The notes below the pieces were generated by a model. The model made no database searches. It worked only from the letters and a program-made list of their open reading frames with translations, and was not told the DNA's origin. The translations under genes and the position numbers were made by a program. Below, one piece after another: positions 28,172 through 36,131 of a DNA stretch of 64,000 nucleotides. The stretch covers positions 1 through 64,000 of the forward strand of contig CAYOED010000006.1 of assembly GCA_964402925.1 (NCBI GenBank). The letters run 5' to 3'. This DNA comes from Suilimivivens sp964402925 (GTDB lineage: Bacteria > Bacillota > Clostridia > Lachnospirales > Lachnospiraceae). How positions within the stretch are numbered: the first letter of the stretch is position 1; each line of letters starts with the position of its first letter.

Positions 28172-28204
28172 AAAGCCCCTTGAATGCAAGCATTCTGGGG
28201 CTTT
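28172..28204 (-). terminator. terminator-like hairpin, downstream copy
   Basis: AAAGCCCC (28172-28179) pairs with GGGGCTTT (28197-28204) around an inner AATGC/GCATT stem. On the minus strand it is followed by TTTTG. The loop is shared with the hairpin at 28328-28391, while the stem sequence differs but remains paired. Confidence 0.65.
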
Positions 28205-28234
28205 CTATATGCATCTTTGTTCGCAGATAACTGC

Positions 28235-28312
28235 TTATCTCTTGGTGAACTGTCTGACGTTATCTGCAAACGCAAGAAGAACCTCGATTCCGCTTCGCTT
28301 CATCTCGGTCAT
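28235..28312 (-). pseudogene. 25-codon ORF ending in a duplicated S9 tail
   Basis: A small open frame beginning MTEMKRSGIEV and ending with RQFTKR, which mimics the S9 C-terminus. It has no clear ribosome binding site. Its first half lies inside an imperfect hairpin (CGCAAGAA at 28271-28278 / TTCTTGCG at 28312-28319). More likely a remnant of duplication than a functional peptide. Confidence 0.35.
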
Positions 28313-28327
28313 TCTTGCGTTCCAATG

Positions 28328-28391
28328 AACAGAGAGATATAAAAACGCCCTGAAATGCAAGCATTCCATGGCGTTTCCATATCTCTCTGTT
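28328..28391 (-). terminator. rplM-rpsI operon terminator
   Basis: A nested hairpin just after the rpsI stop: outer arms AACAGAGAGATAT (28328-28340) / ATATCTCTCTGTT (28379-28391), inner stem AAACGCC/GGCGTTT, and apical AATGC/GCATT. On the minus strand the inner stem is followed by TTTTT. It should end the rplM-rpsI transcript. Confidence 0.8.
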
Positions 28392-28404
28392 CGCAGATAA
28401 CTGC

Positions 28405-28800
28405 TTATCTCTTTGAAAACTGCGGTGCACGACGTGCAGCTTTGAGACCGTATTTCTTTCTTTCTTTCATACGAGGATCTCTTGTTAAGAAACCTGCTTT
28501 TTTGAGAACCGGTCTGTAATCTGCATCTACCTGAAGCAGTGCTCTTGCAATGCCGTGTCTGATTGCACCAGCCTGACCTGTGTAACCACCGCCGTGAACG
28601 TTTACCAGTACATCATACTTATCAACGGTTTCTGTCGCAACCATAGGCTGACGAACGATAACTTTCAGAGTCTCTAATCCAAAATATTCATCTATAGATC
28701 TTTTATTGATTACGATATCACCCTTGCCCGGTGTTAAATATACTCTGGCAATTGATTTTTTCCTTCTACCTGTTCCGTAGAATCTTGCTGATTTAGCCAT
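28405..28800 (-). CDS. rpsI: 30S ribosomal protein S9
   Basis: A 131-residue S9. It has the family pattern GTGRRKKSIARVYL at the start, GGGYTGQAGAIRHGIARAL in the middle, and the basic C-terminal tail ending in K-R that contacts P-site tRNA. AAGGAG precedes the ATG. It is 25 bases after rplM, as in nearly all Firmicutes. Part of its last codons is duplicated downstream. Confidence 0.98.
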   Translation of the reverse strand: MAKSARFYGTGRRKKSIARVYLTPGKGDIVINKRSIDEYFGLETLKVIVRQPMVATETVDKYDVLVNVHGGGYTGQAGAIRHGIARALLQVDADYRPVLKKAGFLTRDPRMKERKKYGLKAARRAPQFSKR

Positions 28801-28825
28801 TTTAATCTTCTCCTTTCAGTCCCTC

Positions 28826-29254
28826 TTAAAATGTTAATACTTCGGGTTTCTGAGCCGCATGCTGGTGCTCAGGTCCTGCATATACATGAAGCTTTGTGTA
28901 CATCTGTCTTCCTAAAGGTCCCTTGGGAAGCATACCCTTAACAGCAAGCTCAACTACCTTCTCAGGCTTCTTAGCCATCATTTCACGTAAGGTGGTCTCT
29001 TTCATGCCGCCAACGTAATCTGAATGATGATAGTAAATCTTCTGGTCTAACTTTCTGCCTGTTACTTTTACTTTATCAGCATTTACAATAATTACAAAAT
29101 CGCCTGTATCCATGTGAGGTGTAAAGATTGGTTTGTTCTTACCTCTTAAAACTTTAGCCACTTCTGAAGCTAAACGTCCCAATGTCATATTTGCAGCGTC
29201 TACTACATACCATTTTCTTTCGATTGTAGCAGGACTAGCCATAAATGTTTTCAT
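28826..29254 (-). CDS. rplM: 50S ribosomal protein L13
   Basis: A 142-residue L13, the early-assembly 23S-binding protein. The start is MKTFMAS, with GGAGG six bases upstream; the longer frame to 29305 has no such site. Landmarks are WYVVDAANMTLGRLAS, GDFVIIVNADKV and GPLGRQMYTKLHVYAG. It is first gene of the rplM-rpsI operon, behind its own promoter and a long leader. Confidence 0.98.
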   Translation of the reverse strand: MKTFMASPATIERKWYVVDAANMTLGRLASEVAKVLRGKNKPIFTPHMDTGDFVIIVNADKVKVTGRKLDQKIYYHHSDYVGGMKETTLREMMAKKPEKVVELAVKGMLPKGPLGRQMYTKLHVYAGPEHQHAAQKPEVLTF

Positions 29255-29455
29255 GATAATCCTCCATTCTTGCTCAACACATAAGTTTCCCTGATGACTC
29301 TCCATGCACCAAGCGGATGTCCGGGCCGCCGGGATTATTTCAAATCATTTCAGGCATTCTATTTATAATGCTGACCTAGGGATGTGACAAGCCTTCCGAC
29401 ATAGATTGCATCAGTCAAACGCTTATCAGGTCAAGCATTAACAAACATTGCCACA
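29255..29455 (-). ncRNA. L13-type ribosomal leader RNA (putative)
   Basis: About 200 transcribed bases between the promoter and rplM, with no open frame and several potential pairings. Firmicutes are known to carry an L13 leader in this position that mediates autoregulation. I did not verify the consensus structure, so the assignment rests on position and length. Confidence 0.5.
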
Positions 29456-29462
29456 TTGAATA

Positions 29463-29491
29463 ATTATATTATACGCCTCCGTGCGTGTCAA
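29463..29491 (-). promoter_or_regulatory. rplM-rpsI promoter
   Basis: Minus strand: TTGACA (29486-29491), a 17-base spacer and TATAAT (29463-29468), a perfect sigma-A consensus. A second overlapping TATAAT lies five bases closer to the -35. It sits just after the truA stop, so rplM-rpsI is transcribed independently of the ecf-truA unit. Confidence 0.9.
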
Positions 29492-29499
29492 CAAAAAAT

Positions 29500-30237
29500 T
29501 TATAAAAATTCATATTTAATCAGTGTCAGCCCACATGCAGGTGCCGTGGGACCTGCCGTCCTTCGATCTCTTGCCTCCAGAATCTCCTTCACATGCTCCG
29601 GTTCCATGTTTCCGCGGCCAGCCTCCATCAGTGTTCCCGCTATGATTCTTACCATATTATAAAGGAAGCCATTGCCGCATACCCGTATGACAATTTCATC
29701 CTGCCCTCTTTCCACCGTCAACTGATAAATGGTTCTGACGGTAGACTCAACTACCGCCGCTGCAGAACAAAAGCTTTTAAAATCATGCTCACCTATAAGA
29801 TAAAGCGCCGCCTGCTTCATTCTTTCCACGTCAAGGGGTACATAAGTAAAATGGGCATACAGTCTTTTGGTTGGCAACGGAAAACGGGCGTTCAAAATCC
29901 TATATTCATAGGTCTTGCGGCTGTCACAATGCCTCGGATGAAAATCCGATGCTACTTCCTCTGATTTCTGAATCCTGATATCTTCCGGCAGTCTCTGGTT
30001 CAACGCATAAGCAATCTTCTCTGCCGGAATACATGTGTCCGTGTCAAACACTGCTACATTACAAAGCGCATGGACGCCGGAGTCGGTCCTGCTTGCTCCG
30101 ATGACCTGGATTTCTTCTTTCAGCAGCGCTCCCAGTGCGCGATTCAGTTCTCCCTCGATCGTAGGCGCTCCCGGCTGAATCTGCCATCCATGATAGGCTG
30201 TGCCATCATAAGCCACTACAATTTTCACTCTTTTCAT
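29500..30237 (-). CDS. truA: tRNA pseudouridine(38-40) synthase
   Basis: A 245-residue TruA that converts uridines 38-40 of the anticodon arm to pseudouridine. The catalytic Asp lies in SRTDSGVHAL (near residue 52); VAYDGTAYHGWQ and GEHDFKSF are typical. The start is the ATG overlapping the ecfT stop as ATGA. It is the last gene of the ecfA1-ecfA2-ecfT-truA unit. Confidence 0.97.
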   Translation of the reverse strand: MKRVKIVVAYDGTAYHGWQIQPGAPTIEGELNRALGALLKEEIQVIGASRTDSGVHALCNVAVFDTDTCIPAEKIAYALNQRLPEDIRIQKSEEVASDFHPRHCDSRKTYEYRILNARFPLPTKRLYAHFTYVPLDVERMKQAALYLIGEHDFKSFCSAAAVVESTVRTIYQLTVERGQDEIVIRVCGNGFLYNMVRIIAGTLMEAGRGNMEPEHVKEILEARDRRTAGPTAPACGLTLIKYEFL

Positions 30238-31037
30238 AGCAATATCTTTCCAAATACCACGCAAAGTGCCAGATAACATACCACCGCACCATACGCGAGC
30301 CAGTCTCTTTTTTTATAAACCAGCGGTTTCATCTTCGTGCGGTGTTCCCCGCCTCTATAGCACCTTGCCTCCATTGCCATCGCCAAATCGTTGGCGCGTC
30401 TAAAGGCGGATATAAATAACGGCACCAATAAGGGCACCAGACTTTTTGCCTTCTTAATCAGATTCCCGCTCTCAAAATCAGCGCCTCTGGCAATCTGCGC
30501 TTTCATGATTTTATCTGTTTCTTCCAGCAAAATAGGAATAAAGCGCAGTGCAATGGACATCATCATGGAAATCTCATGTACCGGAACCTTAAGCTTTTTC
30601 AAAGGGCCAAGCAGACTTTCCATGCCATCCGTCAGATTATTGGGGGTGGTTGTCAGAGTCATCACAGACGAACCCATAATCAGAAAGACAAGGCGGATTG
30701 CCATAAATGCCGCCAGCCTGATTCCCTCCCAGGTAATCCGTAACTTCCAAAACGCCACTGCAGTTTCTCCCGGCGTTAAGAATAAGTTAAATACTACCGC
30801 TATGATCAGCAGGAATATGATCGATTTCATTCCTCTGACCATGAACTTAACCGGCACCTTTGACAATTTGATAATCAATGCCAGAAAAAGCCCGGCTATA
30901 ATATATCCAATAAAATTATCTACGATAAAGAGGGAAATAATATAGAAGATGGTAGTCACCAGCTTGACTCTTGGGTCCAGTCTGTGTATGAGCGAATCTG
31001 TCTGATAATATTGTCCCAGTGTAATATCTCTTAACAT
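30234..31037 (-). CDS. ecfT: energy-coupling factor transporter transmembrane protein EcfT
   Basis: The 267-residue membrane scaffold of group II ECF transporters, which links the two ATPases to interchangeable vitamin-binding S subunits. N-terminal HRLDPRVKL, five or so membrane segments, and the two Ala-Arg-Gly-type coupling motifs (QIARGADFE and MEARCYRGG) are visible. It overlaps truA by 4 bases. No S subunit gene lies nearby, as expected for the shared module. Confidence 0.96.
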   Translation of the reverse strand: MLRDITLGQYYQTDSLIHRLDPRVKLVTTIFYIISLFIVDNFIGYIIAGLFLALIIKLSKVPVKFMVRGMKSIIFLLIIAVVFNLFLTPGETAVAFWKLRITWEGIRLAAFMAIRLVFLIMGSSVMTLTTTPNNLTDGMESLLGPLKKLKVPVHEISMMMSIALRFIPILLEETDKIMKAQIARGADFESGNLIKKAKSLVPLLVPLFISAFRRANDLAMAMEARCYRGGEHRTKMKPLVYKKRDWLAYGAVVCYLALCVVFGKILL

Positions 31038-31114
31038 GTTTCCTCACTTCTTTACTGTTTAATAACTACTACCTGATTTTTACACACCAGCATTTAAGAT
31101 TTTCTATTCCGGTT

Positions 31115-31963
31115 CTATCGATTCAGTGCACGCAGGATTGCCGTCTTCGCTTCCTCAATCGTGGTGATATCCGTGTCCACATTCAACCCGCTTTTTTTAA
31201 GCGCCTGCATGATATAAGTTACCTGCGGCGCTGCCAGACCAACTTCTTCCAGTTCTTTATAGTGACGGAACACCTCTTTCGGTTCATTGTCAAACATGAC
31301 CTGTCCCTTATTCATTACAATGATTCTGTCCACATACTTTGCCACATCTTCCATGCTGTGTGAAACCAGAATAACGGTCATCCCTGTCTCTTCCCGAAGC
31401 TTTGCAATCTGATCTAAAATCTCATCCCGCCCTTTGGGATCAAGACCTGCTGTGGGCTCATCTAAAATCAGCACTTCCGGCTTCATGGCAAGCACGCCTG
31501 CAATCGCTACTCTCCGCTTTTGTCCTCCGGAAAGGTCAAAGGGAGATTGATAAAAATATTCATCCGCAAGACCGACCTGCTTTAATGCTGCGTATGCCCG
31601 CAGTTCTGTTTCCTTCTTGTCCAGTCCCAGGTTTTTCGGACCAAAACACACATCCGAAAACACATCGATCTCAAACAGCTGATGTTCCGGATATTGAAAA
31701 ACAAGTCCCACCTTGCTGCGCAGTTCTTTCCTATTATAATCGCTGTCGTGAATATCAGCGCCATTATAATACACATTTCCGCTTGAAGGCGCCAGCAATC
31801 CATTCAGGTGCTGTACCAATGTCGATTTGCCGGAACCGGTATGTCCAATCAGTCCAATAAACTGTCCGTCAGGTATGCTGAGATTGACATCCTTAAGCGC
31901 CGCATGTTCCATGGCGGTTCCCGCTTCATATATATAATTCACATGATCCAAAATAATAGACAT
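31115..31963 (-). CDS. ecfA2: energy-coupling factor ATPase EcfA2
   Basis: A 282-residue ATPase. Walker A is GHTGSGKST, the signature LSGGQKRRVAIAGVLAM, Walker B LILDEPTAGLD, and the H-loop VSHSMED. The C-terminal region with GLAAPQVTYIMQALKKSG is the ECF-specific extension. It is the second ATPase gene of the unit and pairs with EcfA1 and EcfT to energise uptake of vitamins and trace compounds. Confidence 0.95.
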   Translation of the reverse strand: MSIILDHVNYIYEAGTAMEHAALKDVNLSIPDGQFIGLIGHTGSGKSTLVQHLNGLLAPSSGNVYYNGADIHDSDYNRKELRSKVGLVFQYPEHQLFEIDVFSDVCFGPKNLGLDKKETELRAYAALKQVGLADEYFYQSPFDLSGGQKRRVAIAGVLAMKPEVLILDEPTAGLDPKGRDEILDQIAKLREETGMTVILVSHSMEDVAKYVDRIIVMNKGQVMFDNEPKEVFRHYKELEEVGLAAPQVTYIMQALKKSGLNVDTDITTIEEAKTAILRALNR

Positions 31964-32002
31964 TTTTCCTCATTCCCTATATCATGTATTCACAGCATTC
32001 TG

Positions 32003-32866
32003 TTATTTCGTCCGCTGTCTGTCAAGCCCTAATGCAGCCACAAGTTCCTCACAGGTCAGAATCCCCTTTGGAATGGCAACACCGCTTTTGCGCAGTTCAT
32101 GGGCAAGCAGTGTGACCTGCGGAACGTCCAGCCGCAGCGATTTCAATTTCTCCACCTGACTGAATATTTCTCTGGGGGTTCCCTCCATGGCAACCTTCCC
32201 CTTGTCCATGACAAAAACCTTGTTTGCATGAATGATTTCTTCCATATAATGTGTAATTAAAATCACCGTGATTTCTTCCACATCATTCAAGGCTCTTGCT
32301 GCACGGATGACCTCTTTTCGCCCATTAGGATCCAGCATTGCCGTAGGTTCGTCCAGCACAATACATTTGGGATGCATGGCAATAACACCTGCAATAGAAA
32401 CTCTCTGCTTTTGCCCGCCGGAGAGCTTATTGGGCGAATGCTTACGGAACTCGTACATCCCCACTGCCTTGAGACTTTCCTTCACCCTCTCCCAGATTTC
32501 CTCCGTGGGGACGCCAAGATTCTCCGGTCCAAACCCAACATCTTCCTCCACCACCTGCCCTATGATCTGATTGTCAGGATTTTGGAATACCATACCGGCC
32601 CTCTGCCTGACATCCCATAAGTTTGCCTCATCGGAAGTGTCCTTTCCATCTACCCACACAGTGCCTTCTGTTGGATAAAGAATCGCATTGATATGCTTGG
32701 CGAGGGTCGATTTCCCGGAACCGTTATGCCCCAGGATTGCAACGAAGTCCCCCTGCTTTACATCAAGGGTCACCTCATCCACCGCGCGGGTAATTCCTTC
32801 CACGTTGCCCTCTTCATCTCGTCTTATATATTCAAATACCAAATCCTTGGTTTCTATGATTCCCAT
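32003..32866 (-). CDS. ecfA1: energy-coupling factor ATPase EcfA1
   Basis: A 287-residue ATPase. Walker A GHNGSGKST, Q-loop VFQNPDNQIIG, signature LSGGQKQRVSIAGVIAM, Walker B IVLDEPTAMLD and H-loop ITHYMEE are all present. The C-terminal VPQVTLLAHELRKSG is typical of ECF ATPases. It is the first gene of the ecf unit and has its own promoter rather than following directly on rplQ as usual. Confidence 0.95.
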   Translation of the reverse strand: MGIIETKDLVFEYIRRDEEGNVEGITRAVDEVTLDVKQGDFVAILGHNGSGKSTLAKHINAILYPTEGTVWVDGKDTSDEANLWDVRQRAGMVFQNPDNQIIGQVVEEDVGFGPENLGVPTEEIWERVKESLKAVGMYEFRKHSPNKLSGGQKQRVSIAGVIAMHPKCIVLDEPTAMLDPNGRKEVIRAARALNDVEEITVILITHYMEEIIHANKVFVMDKGKVAMEGTPREIFSQVEKLKSLRLDVPQVTLLAHELRKSGVAIPKGILTCEELVAALGLDRQRTK

Positions 32867-32913
32867 ACTATTTCCTTTTTTATCCCTTTTACAGATTCTA
32901 AGACCCGTCCTAT

Positions 32914-32942
32914 ATTTTACAAGATATTGTTTTCATTTGCAA
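32914..32942 (-). promoter_or_regulatory. ecfA1 operon promoter
   Basis: Minus strand: TTGCAA (32937-32942), 17 bases, TAAAAT (32914-32919), ending 48 bases before the ecfA1 start. It lets the ecf-truA unit be expressed although the alpha operon ends at the rplQ terminator 1.5 kb upstream. Confidence 0.7.
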
Positions 32943-33011
32943 TAGATTGTGTTTTATCGTATGATAAATAATAGTAGTTAAGATTATTTTTCATATGTTG
33001 ACCAGAGTGAC

Positions 33012-33149
33012 GCTCTGAGAGGATAAATAATCCAACGTCGCCGCGCTCCCGCTCTACAAAAACACAGCAGACACTAGGCTCGTGAGAAACCTCGCCAAGT
33101 GCTGGTGTTTTTGTAAGGGCTCCTTATGGATTATTTATCCTCTCAGAGC
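33012..33149. repeat. family 2 palindromic element, copy D
   Basis: A 138-base element with perfect 23-base arms (33012-33034 / 33127-33149; outer end GCTCTGAGAGG). The inner stem ACAAAAACAC/GTGTTTTTGT encloses a loop with GCTCGTGAG. Core ends AACGTCGCCGCGCTCCCGCT and GGGCTCCTTA are shared, in opposite orientation, with copy E. Confidence 0.9.
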
Positions 33150-33215
33150 TGTGCATTGGCTACCTAGTGAAAAATAGCGAGCATTACGTTATTTTGCAGG
33201 CTAACCGATAACGTA

Positions 33216-33351
33216 GCACAGGACAGGTAAATATACCATAAGGAGTCCCTATAAAAACGTCAGTGCTTAGCGAAGTCTTTTTGAGCTTAGCACTGCTACG
33301 TTTTTATGGAGCGGGAGCGCGACGACGTTGGTATATTTACCTGCCCTGTGC
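33216..33351. repeat. family 2 palindromic element, copy E (inverted)
   Basis: A 136-base element with 23-base arms (33216-33238 / 33329-33351) and one mismatch; the arm sequence is unrelated to copy D. The inner stem is ATAAAAACGT/ACGTTTTTAT, matching copy D's stem with compensating changes. Between D and E (33150-33215) only a short ACGTTAT/ATAACGT dyad is seen. Confidence 0.9.
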
Positions 33352-33405
33352 GGACTACTGTCAACTCTATGAAAATCAACCAATTAAGCATCAAAGGAGT
33401 TTATT

Positions 33406-34344
33406 ATGGATAAATGGATAAAGCCAGTACTGTTCCTGGTTTTTATGATTTTAGCTTGTTCTGTGCTTGGCAGGGTTCTTACGAGTGGTGAAACGCTTTC
33501 GGAGTATGCTGAGCAGAATCCGGAACTTGCTTATGCGGCGCCGGAACAGACTGATGGGTCTTCTGCTTCTTTGGCAGATATGCCGACAGCGTCCCCGCAG
33601 CCGGCGCCTTCGCCAACGCCTTCCGCTATACCTGTTCCTGAATTTTCACCATTAGCGGAAGAGTCGGATGAAAGTGTTCATTACGAGGAGGGATTTTTTT
33701 ATCAGCCTTTGACGGATGTCGTCACAGCACGGATTACCGGACTCTCTTATCCAGTTTCTGATGCGATTGCGCCTGCATTGTCACTGCAGGCAACCAATGT
33801 GGTTCCTGATGGTACTGCTCTGGCAGTGTCTTATGATGATTTGCGTTACTTAAATGTACTGTACTATGATTTCGATGGAACTGTACAGGTTGGTGAAATG
33901 ATCTGTAATAAGGGAATTGCTCAGGATCTGGTGGAAATCTTTTATGAACTCTATTTGAATGAGTATCAGATTGAAAAGATAAGGCTGGTTGATGAGTACG
34001 GAGGCGATGACACGGCTTCTATGCTGGATAATAATACCTCCTGCTTTAATTACCGGGTGGTTGACGGCACCGACAGTCTGTCAAAGCATGCGCTTGGCTG
34101 TGCCATTGATATAAATCCTTTTTATAACCCTTATATTGTCTTTAACAAAGACGGAAGCGGTGAAACTTACATCTCACCAAAAGGCAGTGAAATCTATGCT
34201 GACCGCTCCAAGGATTTTCCTTATAAAATCGACGAATCCGATCTTTGTTACCAATTATTTAAAGAACACGGCTTTACCTGGGGAGGAAACTGGAATTCCT
34301 GCAAGGATTACCAGCACTTCCAGAAAGTCGTAAATATTGCATAA
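33406..34344 (+). CDS. M15 family D-alanyl-D-alanine carboxypeptidase-like protein
   Basis: A 312-residue secreted peptidase. The N-terminal segment (residues 6-24) is a signal anchor. A Pro/Ala/Ser-rich linker (about 55-90, PTASPQPAPSPTPS) follows. The C-terminal M15_4-type domain has the zinc motifs SKHALGCAIDINP and KDYQHFQ. It probably trims or hydrolyses peptidoglycan stem peptides, VanY-like. AAAGGAG precedes the ATG. It is a lone plus-strand gene inserted between rplQ and ecfA1, flanked on its 5' side by two palindromic elements. Confidence 0.9.
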   Translation: MDKWIKPVLFLVFMILACSVLGRVLTSGETLSEYAEQNPELAYAAPEQTDGSSASLADMPTASPQPAPSPTPSAIPVPEFSPLAEESDESVHYEEGFFYQPLTDVVTARITGLSYPVSDAIAPALSLQATNVVPDGTALAVSYDDLRYLNVLYYDFDGTVQVGEMICNKGIAQDLVEIFYELYLNEYQIEKIRLVDEYGGDDTASMLDNNTSCFNYRVVDGTDSLSKHALGCAIDINPFYNPYIVFNKDGSGETYISPKGSEIYADRSKDFPYKIDESDLCYQLFKEHGFTWGGNWNSCKDYQHFQKVVNIA

Positions 34345-34346
34345 AA

Positions 34347-34370
34347 AACCCCGCATTCTCATGCGGGGTT
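34347..34370 (-). terminator. terminator after rplQ (and 3' of the M15 gene)
   Basis: A perfect 10-base stem AACCCCGCAT / ATGCGGGGTT with a TCTC loop. On the minus strand it is followed by TTTTTTA, so it mainly ends the S10-spc-alpha transcript; it may also serve the convergent M15 gene. Confidence 0.9.
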
Positions 34371-34384
34371 CCTATCTTTATTGA

Positions 34385-34921
34385 TTAAACTAACTCAAGC
34401 ACTACTTCCATAGCGCCGTCGCCCTTACGCTGACCAATCTTGATGATTCTTGTGTAACCACCGTTACGGCTTGCATATTTAGGACCATATTCATCAAATA
34501 ATTTGGCAACAAGGTCTACTTCCTTTGTGCCTTTCTTTCTTCCTGCTCTTGTTGCAGGAACTTCTGTCACAGGATATAAAACCTTAAGCATCTGATGTCT
34601 TGCGTGCAGTCTGGAAGGAAGATCCTTCTTGATTTCCTTATCAACTGTCTCAAATTTGGTGACTTTCTTTCCGTCAACCACTTCTTTTACTCTCTTTCCG
34701 TCTTTGTCCTTTACAGGAACCTTGGCGGAAACGGTAACTGTCTCGTAATTGTCTTTTTCTTTAACAGCAAGTGCGATAAGTCCGTCAACGATCTTCTGAA
34801 CTTCCTTTGCTCTCGCCTGTGTGGTAACGATTTTGCCCTTATAAATAAGACCTGTTACCTGATTTCTAAGTAATGCTTTTCTCTGGTCTGATCTTTTTCC
34901 CAGTTTTCTGTATTTTGCCAT
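34385..34921 (-). CDS. rplQ: 50S ribosomal protein L17, extended form
   Basis: A 178-residue L17; the start MAKYRKLG has AAGGAG eight bases upstream. The N-terminal RKLGKRSDQRKALLRNQVTGLI and C-terminal GPKYASRNGGYTRIIKIGQRKGD are standard. About 45 extra, highly charged residues (about 70-115, DKDGKRVKEVVDGKKVTKFE) are inserted compared with the usual 115-130-residue form. It is the last gene of the alpha operon. Confidence 0.97.
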   Translation of the reverse strand: MAKYRKLGKRSDQRKALLRNQVTGLIYKGKIVTTQARAKEVQKIVDGLIALAVKEKDNYETVTVSAKVPVKDKDGKRVKEVVDGKKVTKFETVDKEIKKDLPSRLHARHQMLKVLYPVTEVPATRAGRKKGTKEVDLVAKLFDEYGPKYASRNGGYTRIIKIGQRKGDGAMEVVLELV

Positions 34922-35092
34922 CTTTTTGGCTCCTTTCTCAATGGGTCTAAAGCCCTTCATGGTACATCCGGCCACGCTCTTTGGACTTACTTACCGAATG
35001 CAGTTACATTCCATTTATGAGAACGCACCGCGAACTCTTTGGATTTACCGCTATGCGCATCACAACACATATAAATAAAAATTAAAACAGAA

Positions 35093-36052
35093 TTAAACTT
35101 CATCGCTTGGATTAAGCTGTAATCCTAATTCTTTCAGTTTAGCTAAAACCTCTTCCAATGACTTGCGGCCTAAGTTACGAACCTTCATCATATCTTCTGA
35201 GGTCTTGTTTGTTAATTCTTCAACCGTATTGATGCCGGCTCTCTTTAAGCAGTTGTAGGAACGGACTGACAACTCTAACTCGTCAATGCTCATTTCCAGC
35301 ACTTTTTCCTTTTCATCTTCTTCTTTTTCTACCATGACCTCTGCAGTCTTGGCATTTTCAGACAAGTCGATGAAAAGACCTAAATGTTCGCTGAGTACTT
35401 TTGCAGCTAAGCTGACCGCCTCATCAGGTACCAGTGTTCCGTTTGTATAAACATCAAGCGTCAGTTTATCGTAATCTGTAATCTGTCCGACACGTGTATT
35501 TTCAACGGTTACATTAACTCTCTCAACAGGTGTATAGATAGAATCAATTGCAATCACGCCAATTGGAAGTTCATCGCTCTTATTCCTATCTGCGCTTACA
35601 TAACCTCTTCCCTTTGTGATTGTAAGTTCCATGTACAACTTGGTATTCTTGCCGTTCAAAGTCGCAATCGTAAGTTCAGGATTGAGTATTTCAATATCCT
35701 GATCACACTGAATATCTGAAGCCTTGACTACTCCCTCCCCTTCATACTCAATGTATGCGGTTTTGGGCTCGTTTGTATCGCTGTTGTTTCTAATTGCAAG
35801 GCTCTTGATGTTCATGATAATTTCAGTTACATCCTCCTTGACTCCTTCAATGGAACTGAACTCATGAAGCACGCCTTCAATCTTGACCTGGCTTACAGCA
35901 GCACCAGGAAGTGAAGAGAGCATAATTCTTCTAAGTGAATTACCAAGTGTGATACCGTAACCTCTTTCCAAAGGTTCTACGACAAATCTGCCATACTTTT
36001 CATCCTCAGAGATTTCTGCTACCTCAATATTTGGTCTTTCAAAATCAAACAT
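35093..36052 (-). CDS. rpoA: RNA polymerase alpha subunit
   Basis: A 319-residue alpha subunit. The N-terminal dimerisation domain has GYGITLGNSLRRIMLSSLPG. After the acidic linker (about 235-250), the C-terminal domain (about 255-312) with RSYNCLKRAGINTVEEL and RNLGRKSLEEV contacts UP elements and activators. The order rpsD-rpoA-rplQ is conserved. Confidence 0.98.
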   Translation of the reverse strand: MFDFERPNIEVAEISEDEKYGRFVVEPLERGYGITLGNSLRRIMLSSLPGAAVSQVKIEGVLHEFSSIEGVKEDVTEIIMNIKSLAIRNNSDTNEPKTAYIEYEGEGVVKASDIQCDQDIEILNPELTIATLNGKNTKLYMELTITKGRGYVSADRNKSDELPIGVIAIDSIYTPVERVNVTVENTRVGQITDYDKLTLDVYTNGTLVPDEAVSLAAKVLSEHLGLFIDLSENAKTAEVMVEKEEDEKEKVLEMSIDELELSVRSYNCLKRAGINTVEELTNKTSEDMMKVRNLGRKSLEEVLAKLKELGLQLNPSDEV

Positions 36053-36131
36053 TGCAAATACCCTCCTTTACGAACAATATAGATACGCTTAGACAGCGCA
36101 TAACGCTGCCTAAAGCATCTTTTATAAGGTT

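Larger units (their letters stand above)
28219..28422. repeat. tandem duplication of the rpsI 3' end
   Basis: A 34-base segment at 28219-28252 is repeated exactly 170 bases away at 28389-28422 with only a few mismatches. The second copy contains the genuine last codons and stop of rpsI (Q-F-S-K-R-stop). The first encodes Q-F-T-K-R-stop in the same arrangement, followed by a similar hairpin. This points to duplication of the gene tail and 3' region. The remaining 28019-28171 stretch holds nothing else I can identify. Confidence 0.8.

Noticed and set aside
30391..30945. 184-codon plus-strand frame
   Set aside because: Antisense to ecfT, whose motifs are unambiguous.
33012..33351. Considered as simple bidirectional terminators
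   Set aside because: No T-runs follow the stems, the elements are about 137 bases with conserved internal cores, and D/E show paired substitutions, which terminators would not need.
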